Positions 17,747 through 26,876 of a stretch of 64,000 bases of DNA are shown here, in pieces. Both the position numbers and the translations under genes were made by a program. Every line of letters starts with the position of its first letter. Position 1 is the first letter of the stretch. Under the pieces are notes generated by a model, which did no database searches, was not told the origin of the DNA, and saw only the letters and a program-made list of their open reading frames with translations. The stretch is taken from the NCBI GenBank assembly GCA_022870745.1, contig CP085323.1:186001-250000 (forward strand). The letters run 5' to 3'. The DNA is from Silvibacterium acidisoli. Lineage in GTDB: Bacteria > Acidobacteriota > Terriglobia > Terriglobales > Acidobacteriaceae.

Positions 17747-19024
17747 TTAGCGGCCGTGGTAGTGGCGGGCGTAGACGTCGTGAGGCATTCCTTCGCGATG
17801 TGCCTTGGCTGAGAAGGCGAAGGCCTGGTCGCGATTCATGACGCCTCCCAGAGAGACAAAATAAGGTGCGCCGCCGGTTGGGCTGAAAACCTGCGCATTG
17901 AGATCCGGATGCTGCTGGGCAACGGTCTCAGCTTTATGCCTGGCCTGGTCCTCGCGGTTATACGTATAAGCAATCACGCGCCAGCCTTCGCGGTTGTCGG
18001 CGGCAACTGGCGCCGGAGCTGCAGGAGCTGCCGCCGGTGAAGGCTTAGCTTTTACCGGTTGGGGAGCCTGAGCCGGAGTTGAGGCCGGTTCCACCACAAC
18101 CGCAGGCGCCGCCGGAGCCGAAGCCGCCGGGGAGTGATGGAAAATCCGCCAGACCAGCCATGCACAGAGAAGGATGACAAGGACCCCGCCGCCGATTACA
18201 GCGGCACGGGCCGTCGAGCGATTTTCGCCGTAAGTTTCCCGTTCGAGACTGGCGACTCGAGCGGGCGCGGCGGCAACCCTGGCGGGCGCTGGTGCGGCTG
18301 CAGGAGTTTGTGAGACGGTGGGAGCCTCCACTGGCGCGGGAGCCGGCTCTGCAGGTTTGGGTCGAAACGCGTCGATAATCTCAGCCGTTCCCAGCTCGCC
18401 ACGCAAACCGCGTGCAAGGATGCCGTCAAATGGTGCAGGCAGGAAGCCGGCCGCCTCCAGGGTGCGCTGTTGCGTGAGTGCCATGAGCAGGACAGTGCAT
18501 AGATTCTGGACGTCGCGCTGCTTGCGAGCCTGGCCTTCGGCGCCCTCGGGAGCCTCGCGAATGCAGTCGCTGCGCAGCTTCACCGCCTCGCCGACGGCGA
18601 GGATGCTGGCAGGTTCGACATGTTCATGGACAAATCCCTGGGAATGCAGCGCCTCGAGAGCAGAGGCGACGCTTTCAGCAAGCTGGCGGGATTCGGTCGG
18701 AGTCAGGCGCTGATTTACCAGGACTTCGCCCAGGTTTGCATCGGCCGGCTCCATGACGGCATAAACCAGGATGGTGTCGTCGAGCGAAACCTTGCCATAG
18801 TCTTCCAGGCGCAACAGATTGGGGTGGTTAAGGGCGGCAACGCCCTTCCAGCGGGCGAGGATTTCGTCTTCATCGAAGTGCGACTCGATGAGACGCAGGA
18901 TCTTTACAGAGCCCTTTTCGTCCAGAGTCGAAAATAAAGCGCTACGGCCTTCCGGCTGCAGCAGCTTCGTCAGCGGAAAACCGCTTCCGATGGTCGTTCC
19001 TTCATATTCTGTCCACATCGCCAT
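17747..19024 (-). CDS. Membrane pseudokinase with C-terminal SPOR domain
   Basis: About 425 residues. Residues 1-210 follow a Ser/Thr kinase fold (GSGFPLTKLLQ, VKILRLIESH, LNHPNLLRLEDYG, ALEALHSQGFVHEH). The catalytic HRDxKxxN is replaced by HVEPASIL and no DFG is seen, so catalysis is unlikely. A proline/alanine-rich linker, one transmembrane helix (VLVILLCAWLVWRIF) and a second PA-rich linker lead to a final 75-residue SPOR-like domain (WRVIAYTYNREDQARHKAE). SPOR domains bind denuded peptidoglycan, usually at septa, so this may link cytoplasmic signalling to the wall. The start at 19024 is favoured; ATG 19018 is also possible. Confidence 0.75.
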   Translation of the reverse strand: MAMWTEYEGTTIGSGFPLTKLLQPEGRSALFSTLDEKGSVKILRLIESHFDEDEILARWKGVAALNHPNLLRLEDYGKVSLDDTILVYAVMEPADANLGEVLVNQRLTPTESRQLAESVASALEALHSQGFVHEHVEPASILAVGEAVKLRSDCIREAPEGAEGQARKQRDVQNLCTVLLMALTQQRTLEAAGFLPAPFDGILARGLRGELGTAEIIDAFRPKPAEPAPAPVEAPTVSQTPAAAPAPARVAAAPARVASLERETYGENRSTARAAVIGGGVLVILLCAWLVWRIFHHSPAASAPAAPAVVVEPASTPAQAPQPVKAKPSPAAAPAAPAPVAADNREGWRVIAYTYNREDQARHKAETVAQQHPDLNAQVFSPTGGAPYFVSLGGVMNRDQAFAFSAKAHREGMPHDVYARHYHGR

Positions 19025-19453
19025 ACACAGATCCATCCAGGGAAATTAAGTTGTCCAAGGAAGAAACCGCGTAGGGGAAAAGTGGAACAAAAAGGAGACT
19101 GAACCACAACGTGCCTCGATGCCGAACCGGGCCGCTCACTCCGTCTCAAAGTATCAACTCTATACTAAATAAAGCGGTAGCAGATTTTCCTCCGGAGCCG
19201 CGGTGGAATCTTCCCCTCCTCGGCAACGCATCTCTTCCCTTCCCGCACGTGCGAAGTCCGGTTCGAATTCGCACATCCATGAGGGGGCTTTCAGCTTACA
19301 GGGAAAGAGGGAAGCTGAGGAGTGATCGATGATGAAACAGTCTGCCGCATGGCAGATCGCCCGATTGGCCACTCCTTCCCAGGTGAAGATTGGCGAAAGC
19401 CCCTCAAGCATTTACAAATAAAAAAAGGTTTTTAATTCTGCAGGCTGGTGTCG
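19025..19453. other. Intergenic region upstream of pseudokinase and GH20 genes
   Basis: About 430 bases between divergent genes. No convincing coding frame. A TATACTAAATAAAG stretch near 19161 could be part of a promoter and there is an A-rich tract near 19421, but no full promoter or known RNA structure was recognised. Confidence 0.5.
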
Positions 19454-21562
19454 ATGCAAAACTGTCATTCTCTGCGATCTTTTCTGCTTTGCCTTTCCGT
19501 TGGCATGAGCGCCGTCTCTCCCCTGTTGGCTCAGAGCGATGCGCCGCGCATTCTTCCTGCTCCTCGAGAGCTGCATGCAACGGCGACCGAGCCGATCGGG
19601 GCCGCTTATGTGACAGTGCCCGGCAAGAAACCAGAGGATGAGTTTGCCGCCGAACAGCTGCGCAGCAGCTTCAAACTGCGCGGTATCCCGCAACGCGCAA
19701 ACAACGCCGTTCGCATAACCCTGCTGCGTGCCGACGCGGCGGAGGCAAAGCGCCTGCTGGCGGATAACGGCTTGCACCTCGACGGACCGATGCAGGCCGA
19801 GGGATACGTGATCGTCGCCGACAAGCGCGGTATTGCCGTCATCGGAGATACCGCCGCAGGGGTCTTCTACGGCGTGCAGACGCTGAAACAGATGGTCGAG
19901 GGCTCAGGTGCGAATGCGAAAGTCTGGCTGGGCACTGTGCGTGACTGGCCGGCGATGAAGTATCGCGGTATTGACGACGATCTCTCGCGCGGACCGCTCC
20001 CGACGCTGGCCTTTCAGAAGCATCAGCTCGAGGTTTTTTCCGCGTACAAGGTCAATGTGTATTCGCCATACTTCGAAAACACGGTGCAGTATCCCGGGAA
20101 TCCGCTGCCTGCGCTTCCGGGTGGAGCGATGTCTCCTGAAGATGTAAAGGAGCTGGTAGCTTACGCGCAGCAGCTTCACATCACTATCGTTCCTGAGCAG
20201 GAAGCCTTTGGGCATCTGCACCACGTGCTCGAGTACGACAAATACGCAGAGGTAGCCGAGACACCCAATGGAAACGTGCTGGCTCCCGGGCAGCCGGGCA
20301 CGCTACCTCTGATCACGAACTGGTTTACGCAACTGGCTGCCGAATTTCCCGGGCCATTCCTGCACGTAGGCGCCGACGAGACCTTCGACCTGGGTACAGG
20401 CCGTACGAAAGAAGATGTAGACAAGCGCGGACTGGGCACAGTTTATGCAGACTTCCTTGCGCAGATCCACCAACAGCTTGAGCCTCTCCATCGGCGGCTG
20501 CTCTTCTGGGGCGACGTGGCGTGGAGCGACGAGGCCGCGGTGCAGCGCATTCCGAAGGACATGATTGCGGTGCCGTGGGTTTACTGGCATGAAGATAACT
20601 ACGACAAGAACATTCTGCCATTCAAGAAGACCGGCATCGAGACGTGGGTTGCGACTGGTGATGCGAACTGGAGCATGCAGTATCCGCTGGGCGAGAACGC
20701 GATGGACAACATCGCCGGGTTCACTGAGTCCGGCCAGCGCCTGGGCTCGACCGGGGAGCTGGTGACGGTTTGGAACGATGACGGCGAAGGGCTCTTCAAC
20801 CAGGATTGGTTCGGCGTGCTCTTTGGCGCCGTGGCAGCATGGCAGCCGCAAAGTCCGGCAACGGCTGCCGCTGAAAAAACTGCCTACCAGGATGCTTTTG
20901 GGCTGCAGTTTTATGGCGACGCCTCAGGTCGCATCGACGAGGCCGAGAAAGAGTTGATCGCAGCGCAGAAGGTGATCGACACTAGCGACAAGGTCTTCTG
21001 GCTCGATCCCTGGACGTTCGAAGGACAAGCCGCGCTTGAGAAGATGCGGCCAAACCTCGTGAGTTCCAGGCAGCATGTGGAGCGTGCGATTGAGCTGATC
21101 CAGATGGTCGAGCAGTCGCAGCCGGATCGTGCTGAGAAAGACGCGCTGAAAGCAATGGAGCTGGGTGCGCGACGTATCGACTTCACGGCGGAGAAATTCG
21201 AGCTGGCAGGCGAAATGAGCGATGCTTATCGCAAGGCTTACGCATTGCGGAGCGACAAAAAGCACTCAACCGAAGCACGCGAGCTGCTCAACTCGATAGG
21301 AGGCATGACCGGCCGCTGCGACGATATCCGCAATGGCTACACGCTGCTGAAATCGCTGTACAGCGATGCATGGCTTGCGGAAAACCGGCCTTTCTGGCTC
21401 GGCAACGTACAGGTGCGATATGACGTAGCCGCACAGCTCTGGCACAAGCGTTCGATGGCCATGCAGGCGATCGAACAGGAGTGGGAGAAGACTGGGCAGA
21501 TGCCAGCGCCGGGCACGCTTGGGGTCCCGCTTATCGAGAAGCACACTACAGACATGGAGTAG
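19454..21562 (+). CDS. Secreted GH20 beta-N-acetylhexosaminidase
   Basis: 702 residues from the ATG at 19454; a GTG two codons earlier is an alternative. A signal peptide (FLLCLSVGMSAVSPLLAQ) precedes a GH20b-type N-domain (YVTVPGKKPEDEFAAEQL, GYVIVADKRGIAVIG, GVFYGVQTLKQ) and the TIM barrel. The catalytic Asp-Glu pair is in HVGADETF, around residues 303-310. The substrate-assisted mechanism releases terminal GlcNAc or GalNAc from chitin fragments, glycans or muropeptides. The last 250 residues form a helical extension. It acts in the periplasm or outside. Confidence 0.88.
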   Translation: MQNCHSLRSFLLCLSVGMSAVSPLLAQSDAPRILPAPRELHATATEPIGAAYVTVPGKKPEDEFAAEQLRSSFKLRGIPQRANNAVRITLLRADAAEAKRLLADNGLHLDGPMQAEGYVIVADKRGIAVIGDTAAGVFYGVQTLKQMVEGSGANAKVWLGTVRDWPAMKYRGIDDDLSRGPLPTLAFQKHQLEVFSAYKVNVYSPYFENTVQYPGNPLPALPGGAMSPEDVKELVAYAQQLHITIVPEQEAFGHLHHVLEYDKYAEVAETPNGNVLAPGQPGTLPLITNWFTQLAAEFPGPFLHVGADETFDLGTGRTKEDVDKRGLGTVYADFLAQIHQQLEPLHRRLLFWGDVAWSDEAAVQRIPKDMIAVPWVYWHEDNYDKNILPFKKTGIETWVATGDANWSMQYPLGENAMDNIAGFTESGQRLGSTGELVTVWNDDGEGLFNQDWFGVLFGAVAAWQPQSPATAAAEKTAYQDAFGLQFYGDASGRIDEAEKELIAAQKVIDTSDKVFWLDPWTFEGQAALEKMRPNLVSSRQHVERAIELIQMVEQSQPDRAEKDALKAMELGARRIDFTAEKFELAGEMSDAYRKAYALRSDKKHSTEARELLNSIGGMTGRCDDIRNGYTLLKSLYSDAWLAENRPFWLGNVQVRYDVAAQLWHKRSMAMQAIEQEWEKTGQMPAPGTLGVPLIEKHTTDME

Positions 21563-21627
21563 CCGTGTCTGTAGTGTCGGTGAGTTGTGCCACCTCACCC
21601 GGACACGCATCATCTGCATGAGAAAGC

Positions 21628-21656
21628 AGCGGCCCGAAGATCTCTATCGGGCCGCT
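21628..21656. terminator. Bidirectional terminator overlapping the phosphatase stop codon
   Basis: Perfect 10-bp stem (AGCGGCCCGA at 21628-21637, complement at 21647-21656). GTTCTTAA follows on plus and GCTTTCTC on minus. The loop contains the TAG of the minus-strand phosphatase gene, so the hairpin lies across the end of its coding sequence. Confidence 0.7.
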
Positions 21657-22912
21657 GTTCTTAATAGTGCCGTGAAGGAGTTCAGATCGCAGCCCCCATC
21701 GGGTCCACTGCATCCTGGAACAAACACCGGCACACGCGGTGGCGGCGCGGCAAGAGTAAGCGGGGTTGTGTTGCGCATCTGCTCGAGTGTTTGTGCGGTG
21801 AAGAACAGATGCACCGTACGATGGCCTGCTGCGTCTTCTCGTAATTCAAAAACGAGCGCCGCCCCTGGGGGCGTGTCGTCGCGGCGGCCGTCGAGGATCC
21901 AGCTGAGCCTGAGTGCTCCGGCGATGGTCGAGAGGTTTGTATCGTGGCCAACGAGGAGCAGAACTTTATCGCCCGGCTTTCCTTCGGCTCCGGCGACAGC
22001 GCGCCTCTCGGATGCCTGCTCCAGCGAAGCGCCGATCACTTGCATCAGGGCCGCGGAGAGCGGTTCGGCAACAGCAGGGGTTCGCAGCGCAATGTCAGAC
22101 GAAGCGGTGTGCAGATCGATCAGCGTGCGCAGCCGCGCTCCATCCACGCACCCCCAACCTACCTGCTTTGCATCGAAGCCTTCGGTGTATTCGAGCAGAA
22201 GGTTTTCTGCAAGGGTGCCGGCAGTATTCAGCGGGCCCTTGACGTCGGCGAGGTGGTCGCCGCTGCTGGCGGAGACGGATGCCGGGATATCGAAGAGCGA
22301 GCTGCGCGCATGGCCTGACTCGGCTTCGCCGCAGCCTGCGAGCAGATCGTCGAACTCCGCGAGTGGCGCATGATAGGCAGCGGCAACGGCGGACGGATCG
22401 TTACCGATTCGGCCGAGCACACCCGCAGCGGCGAGCTGCGCCTGCGACGGCGTAGTAGCTGCCACGTGAAAAAGCGGATCGTTGGTGCCTTCAGGCTTCG
22501 CCTCGACTGACACATTGCACCCTGGGAGGAAGCCCTCAGCCATGGCGTGTCCGGTTTCTCGCGTGCGCTGATCGGAGTCGGCGTGAATAGCGATGCGAAC
22601 TGCGTCATCGCAGCCCTGCCCTGTGAGCAGACCCTGCTGTGCAAAGAGAGCGCGATCGTACGCGCCAAAGATCTTCATCAGCGCGTACCCATGGGGCGTG
22701 AGCTCGCCGGGTGCGGTCGTCCACTTCGGCCAATCAGCCTTCGAGAAGCGATCGTATTGCGCGGCCTTCCCGGTCGGGCTGCGCACGCCGTGGCGGCTGA
22801 GGATGAGTACATAGTCCAGCTTCTGCTCAGGCTGCGGAGTGAGCGTCTGCGATACGGCTGAGGTAGCGGAGAGCATGCTGAGCACGGCCAGCAGCGAAAG
22901 TGAGATGCGCAT
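21644..22912 (-). CDS. Secreted histidine acid phosphatase (phytase / glucose-1-phosphatase-like)
   Basis: 422 residues. A signal peptide (ISLSLLAVLSMLSATSAVSQ) is followed by the nucleophile motif LSRHGVRSP and, near residue 321, the proton-donor motif GHDTNLSTIAG, the pair that defines branch-2 histidine phosphatases. An intervening DSDQRTRETGHAMAEGF matches the conserved D-x-x-R-T region. Relatives AppA and Agp release phosphate from phytate or glucose-1-phosphate in the periplasm; HD versus HAE variants separate subtypes, and here it is HDT. It lies next to a TonB receptor on the same strand, possibly in one phosphate-scavenging unit. Confidence 0.87.
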   Translation of the reverse strand: MRISLSLLAVLSMLSATSAVSQTLTPQPEQKLDYVLILSRHGVRSPTGKAAQYDRFSKADWPKWTTAPGELTPHGYALMKIFGAYDRALFAQQGLLTGQGCDDAVRIAIHADSDQRTRETGHAMAEGFLPGCNVSVEAKPEGTNDPLFHVAATTPSQAQLAAAGVLGRIGNDPSAVAAAYHAPLAEFDDLLAGCGEAESGHARSSLFDIPASVSASSGDHLADVKGPLNTAGTLAENLLLEYTEGFDAKQVGWGCVDGARLRTLIDLHTASSDIALRTPAVAEPLSAALMQVIGASLEQASERRAVAGAEGKPGDKVLLLVGHDTNLSTIAGALRLSWILDGRRDDTPPGAALVFELREDAAGHRTVHLFFTAQTLEQMRNTTPLTLAAPPPRVPVFVPGCSGPDGGCDLNSFTALLRTAAR

Positions 22913-22951
22913 GGAGCGGTTCTGGTCCCCGTAATCAGTAATGTGAAATGG

Positions 22952-22975
22952 CTGCCGGCGGAGTTCCGCCGGCAG
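22952..22975 (-). terminator. Terminator-like hairpin after the TonB receptor gene
   Basis: Perfect 11-bp inverted repeat (CTGCCGGCGGA, 2-nt spacer, complement) 11 bases beyond the receptor stop. The minus-strand tail CCATTTCAC is short of T residues, so termination may be partial and allow read-through into the phosphatase gene. Confidence 0.6.
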
Positions 22976-22986
22976 GCTGGTTGGAG

Positions 22987-25900
22987 TTAGCGGGCCGAGG
23001 CGAAGGTGTAGCGCAGTCCGCCGCTGTAGGTCGGCTTGTAGAACTCACGCTGGTTGATAAACGCCTTGCTACCCGTGTAGTAACCGAATACCTCGTCGTT
23101 AAGGTTGAGACCGTTTACCACTGCGCGCAATCCCTTCCACACGCGGTAGCTGGCCTGGGCGTCCACCTGGAAGTGGGTGAGCGTCCAGATGTCACCCGAA
23201 GGTCCCTTCGGTCCAAGGCCGCTGGGATCTGAACCGGTGACAAAAGCCGGTGAGGTATAGGAGTACTGGAAGACGCTCGCGCCATCGTAAGCAAGGCCCG
23301 CGCGCAGCGATAAGCGCTTTGTGTCGTAGGTGGGGCTGACGCGCCAGGAGTTCGGCGACTGATCGATAGTCGATGGGCTGTCACTGCGCAGCGGCAGACC
23401 CTTTTCTTTCGATCCCGTATAGGTGTAATTCGCGGTCACGCCGAGGCCACTCAGGAAGCCGGGGAGATAGCTGAAGTGCTGCTGGAAGCTCATCTCAAAG
23501 CCATAGAGATAAGCATTCTTACCGTTCGTGTATTGCGTGACGGCATCGCCGGGATACTGCTCGATGACCTGCTGGATCGAGGTGGGGAAATATCCGGCCG
23601 GGAAGTTTGCAAGGTTGATGTTGCTGGGAATGGTCACCTCGACCTGCGGTGCGTCGAGCTGCTTGAAGAAGAAGCCAGCCTGGACCAGGCCAAGCGGGTG
23701 CAGGTAATCCTCAAAGAGCAGGTCGTAGTTGTTGGCATGCTCGGTGCGCAGATTTGGGTTGCCGATGAGCACGCTGATCGGGCTCGCGGTCGAATCTTCG
23801 GTGACGTAAGGCACGAGCTGATACGGGTCGGGACGGGCGATTCCGCGTGCGTACACTGCGCGCACGTTTGCGTCCTGCGTGAGTGCGTAGCGGAGCTGAA
23901 CGCTTGGCAGGAAGTCCACGTAGCTGGGGTTGTTGTTTACCCCGGTATAGGTGTAGCAGTTGCCAGGTTGAGGAGCTACCGGAGCCTTATTACCGGGGCA
24001 GACCGCACTGGAGCTGCCGCCGCTATAGCTGCCATCTTTGTAGGTGCCGAAGAAGTTGACGTTATAGCCGAAGGTAAGATCGCGTGTCGCTTCGATACGC
24101 AGGCCGGTGTTCACGTGCAGTCTGCCGAAGTCGACCGAGTTCATCAGGTAACCGGCTGTAATTTGCTCGACGGTGTGGAACAGGTTCGGATAGGTGTCTG
24201 CAGCGGTCTTCTGCTGATCGACGAATCCGCTGTAGTTGGCCAGCGTGAAGGCCTGTGTTTTGGTGAAATCCGATACCTGGCCGTAGTGTCCGCCGAAGTA
24301 ATGACCGCCATAGTAGTTGGTGCTTGAGAAGTCGCTGGCAAGCGAGGTCATGAGTGGCGCGTTCGATGGGAAGCTGTCGTACACAGTCTCCGTTGCGTCC
24401 TGTGTCTGGTGGCCATTCGTGAACTTAAATCCAGCCTCGAAGGTGCCGTTGTGCTCGGCCCAGCGGTAGCCATGCTCCCAGGAGGTCTGCGCAGTGAGGT
24501 TCAACTGCGCGTTGATGCCCGTTGAGGTGGTGATGTCCTTGAACTGCCAGTTCGCGCCATTCAGCAGAGGTGAGTCGGCGGAGTTGTCGCAGTTGCCGAA
24601 GTGCGGATGGTTGGGGTCGTTCTGCATCGAGGGCACATAGTTGCAGAAAACCGTACTGCCGACCCAGCTGAAGTCGGCCTTGGGGTTACCGGCCGAATCC
24701 TGCTCGTAAGAACGTGACGCTGAGATCTGGTAGAGCCAGAGCGAGTCATTATGCACCGTGCGTCCGCCAAGGATCAGCGTGGCGACCGAGGCATTGGGGC
24801 GCTTGTTCGAGGTATAGAACTTTGGGCTCGAGCTCTTGGTCGTCTCCGATGGATACACAGGGTCGGCAGCGGTGCCGCCGATTGCAGTGGAAACCGGCTC
24901 GTAGTACCACTTGTCACCGTAGTCCTTCAGGTCAGAGTAGAAGCCATGTGCGTAAAGCGTCGTGTCGTTCGTGAGGCGAAAGTCGGCGCTGCCGTCAAAG
25001 CCGTAGCGCGTGCGGTCGTAACGATACTCGCGGATGGTGTTGTTGTCGTAGAACGGCGCGGCGAAGGTCGAGAGCGGGTCGAGCCCCGGCTGGATGTTAT
25101 CGATGCCGCGGCCGTTGTAATCCATCACCGCGTTGCCCAGCAGGCCAAGGCGCTTGTTCAAGCCGAAACGCTTCCCTACCGTACCGCCCAGGTCATACGA
25201 TCCGACGCCATCAAGAATGGGGGTGTAGCCGCCATCGCTGTAGGTGTCGAGTATCAGTTTGTCGCCGGCCTCCTTGGTACGCAGGTTGACTGAACCGCCG
25301 ATACCATTGCCGTCCATGTTCGCCTGCAGGGTCTTGTTCATCTCGATGGAGTCGACCATGTCAGACGGAATCACGTCGAGACGCACCTGGCGCACAGTTG
25401 GCTCCGGCGCGGGAATGGTGATGCCGTCCACGGTGACATTGGTGAGACGCGGCTCGGTGCTGCGCACCTGGATGTACACGCCTTCACCCTCGATGCGATA
25501 AAGCGTGACGCCGGGGAGGCGGCCAATGGCATCGGCGACGTTCGCATTCGGCAGGCTGCGAATCACCTCGGAAGGCATGACTTCCTTGATGTTGTCAGCA
25601 ACACGCGTCTCGTTGATGGCTTCCGCTTCACCGTGCGGACGCGAAGCGCTGACCAGGATCTGCTCGGAGTTGTTGGCTACGGAAAGCTTGAGCGGCAAGC
25701 TGATCGTCTGGCCTGCGGCAACGGTCACCGGGGCACTTACCGGCGAGAAGCCCACATATGTAACGGTGACGGTATAACTGCCAGCGGGCACATCGGGCAG
25801 ACGGAAGTCGCCCTGAGAATCGGTGATGCCCTTAATGTGTGCCGGTAATAGTTCTAATTGTGCGCCGGGCACGGCTGCGCCCGCGGCATCGACCACCGTG

Positions 25901-26028
25901 CCCTGCACGATGCCGAGCGCGCTTTGCGCAAGTGCCGGAGATGCGGCCATCCAGGAAATGGTAAAGATCAGGAGAGCAAGGCAGAGCGTAAGACTCCGCG
26001 CTCCGCTGCGCGGCGGATTCGTCGTCAT
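22987..26028 (-). CDS. TonB-dependent receptor with carboxypeptidase-regulatory domain
   Basis: 1013 residues. A signal peptide (SLTLCLALLIFTISWMA) is followed by a carboxypeptidase-regulatory-like domain (VQGTVVDAAGAAVPGA, GSYTVTVTYVGF). The plug carries PNANVADAIGRLPGVTL and a GEGVYIQVR segment, the pattern of the Xanthomonas/Caulobacter-type receptor group (TIGR01782-like). The barrel ends GGLRYTFASAR. AGAGGA lies upstream of the ATG at 26028. It should take up a bulky substrate across the outer membrane. The phosphatase gene downstream and the divergent two-component system upstream suggest a regulated nutrient-uptake locus. Confidence 0.88.
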   Translation of the reverse strand: MTTNPPRSGARSLTLCLALLIFTISWMAASPALAQSALGIVQGTVVDAAGAAVPGAQLELLPAHIKGITDSQGDFRLPDVPAGSYTVTVTYVGFSPVSAPVTVAAGQTISLPLKLSVANNSEQILVSASRPHGEAEAINETRVADNIKEVMPSEVIRSLPNANVADAIGRLPGVTLYRIEGEGVYIQVRSTEPRLTNVTVDGITIPAPEPTVRQVRLDVIPSDMVDSIEMNKTLQANMDGNGIGGSVNLRTKEAGDKLILDTYSDGGYTPILDGVGSYDLGGTVGKRFGLNKRLGLLGNAVMDYNGRGIDNIQPGLDPLSTFAAPFYDNNTIREYRYDRTRYGFDGSADFRLTNDTTLYAHGFYSDLKDYGDKWYYEPVSTAIGGTAADPVYPSETTKSSSPKFYTSNKRPNASVATLILGGRTVHNDSLWLYQISASRSYEQDSAGNPKADFSWVGSTVFCNYVPSMQNDPNHPHFGNCDNSADSPLLNGANWQFKDITTSTGINAQLNLTAQTSWEHGYRWAEHNGTFEAGFKFTNGHQTQDATETVYDSFPSNAPLMTSLASDFSSTNYYGGHYFGGHYGQVSDFTKTQAFTLANYSGFVDQQKTAADTYPNLFHTVEQITAGYLMNSVDFGRLHVNTGLRIEATRDLTFGYNVNFFGTYKDGSYSGGSSSAVCPGNKAPVAPQPGNCYTYTGVNNNPSYVDFLPSVQLRYALTQDANVRAVYARGIARPDPYQLVPYVTEDSTASPISVLIGNPNLRTEHANNYDLLFEDYLHPLGLVQAGFFFKQLDAPQVEVTIPSNINLANFPAGYFPTSIQQVIEQYPGDAVTQYTNGKNAYLYGFEMSFQQHFSYLPGFLSGLGVTANYTYTGSKEKGLPLRSDSPSTIDQSPNSWRVSPTYDTKRLSLRAGLAYDGASVFQYSYTSPAFVTGSDPSGLGPKGPSGDIWTLTHFQVDAQASYRVWKGLRAVVNGLNLNDEVFGYYTGSKAFINQREFYKPTYSGGLRYTFASAR

Positions 26029-26198
26029 GAAAAATATCCTCTTTCAGCCCGGAGTCATGCATGGAGGAAAAACTCATGATGCGATCCCGGGAAGTGATGG
26101 CAGTGTGGCAAACGAATCTAAGGGCAATCTGAGGATCGTAAACAGTCGAGCTGAAATTCACCGTACATTCACAAGTGGCCGCTAGGTTGAAAGTGGAT

Positions 26199-26876
26199 AT
26201 GAAAATTCTTATCGCTGAAGATAAGCGTAACTTCGCAGTGCAGCTGGGCCGCGCTCTCGAAGGCGAAGGACATTCGGTTACGCTGGCCGCCGATGGCAGC
26301 GAGGCTTTGCGCCTGGGGCGCTCCGCGGAGTTCGACCTCTTGCTCATCGATGTCATGATGCCGCGCATGGATGGCTTCGAGGTTGTGCGCCGTATTCGCG
26401 AACAACGGCTGGAGACGCAGGCTATCATTCTGTCGGCGCGCGACTCGATGCAGGACATCGTCACCGGACTCGACGCCGGCGCGGACGACTATCTCACCAA
26501 GCCTTTCGCACTCGATGTATTACTTGCCAAGGTGCGAGCCACCGAGCGCCGCGTTCCCATCCGCGCACCTCGCGAGCTGCGCTGCGAGGAACTGGTTCTG
26601 CGGCCGTGGATGTTCGAACTGCAGCGCAGGGAACGAATCGCAGTGCTTACGCGGACCGAATGCGCATTGCTTGAAACGCTCATACGACGCTCCCCTGCAG
26701 TGGTTCCGCATGGCGCGCTCATTGAGGAAGCGTGGGGGCCAGGCTGCGATGTGAGCTTCGACAGCCTCTACGTCTTCATCCGCGCACTGCGCGGCAAGAT
26801 CACCGAGCCAGGCGAGGCCGAGATGCTGCACACGATCCGCGGAGTCGGCTACTGCCTGCGGGCAGAAGCGACTTGA
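26199..26876 (+). CDS. OmpR-family response regulator
   Basis: 225 residues. The start is taken at the ATG at 26199 (MKILIAED) rather than an upstream GTG. The receiver has the acidic pair in IAEDKRN, the phospho-acceptor Asp in LLIDVMMPRMDGFE, a conserved LSARDS Ser and a Lys in YLTKPF. A winged-helix DNA-binding domain follows (LTRTECALLETLI, SFDSLYVFIRALRGKI, IRGVGYCLRAE). It should be phosphorylated by the kinase encoded immediately downstream, with which its stop overlaps, and is divergent from the TonB receptor, a likely target. Confidence 0.93.
   Translation: MKILIAEDKRNFAVQLGRALEGEGHSVTLAADGSEALRLGRSAEFDLLLIDVMMPRMDGFEVVRRIREQRLETQAIILSARDSMQDIVTGLDAGADDYLTKPFALDVLLAKVRATERRVPIRAPRELRCEELVLRPWMFELQRRERIAVLTRTECALLETLIRRSPAVVPHGALIEEAWGPGCDVSFDSLYVFIRALRGKITEPGEAEMLHTIRGVGYCLRAEAT

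Noticed and set aside
23476-24327. 283-codon plus-strand frame inside the TonB receptor gene
   Set aside because: Antisense shadow; the minus strand carries the full receptor with clear motifs.
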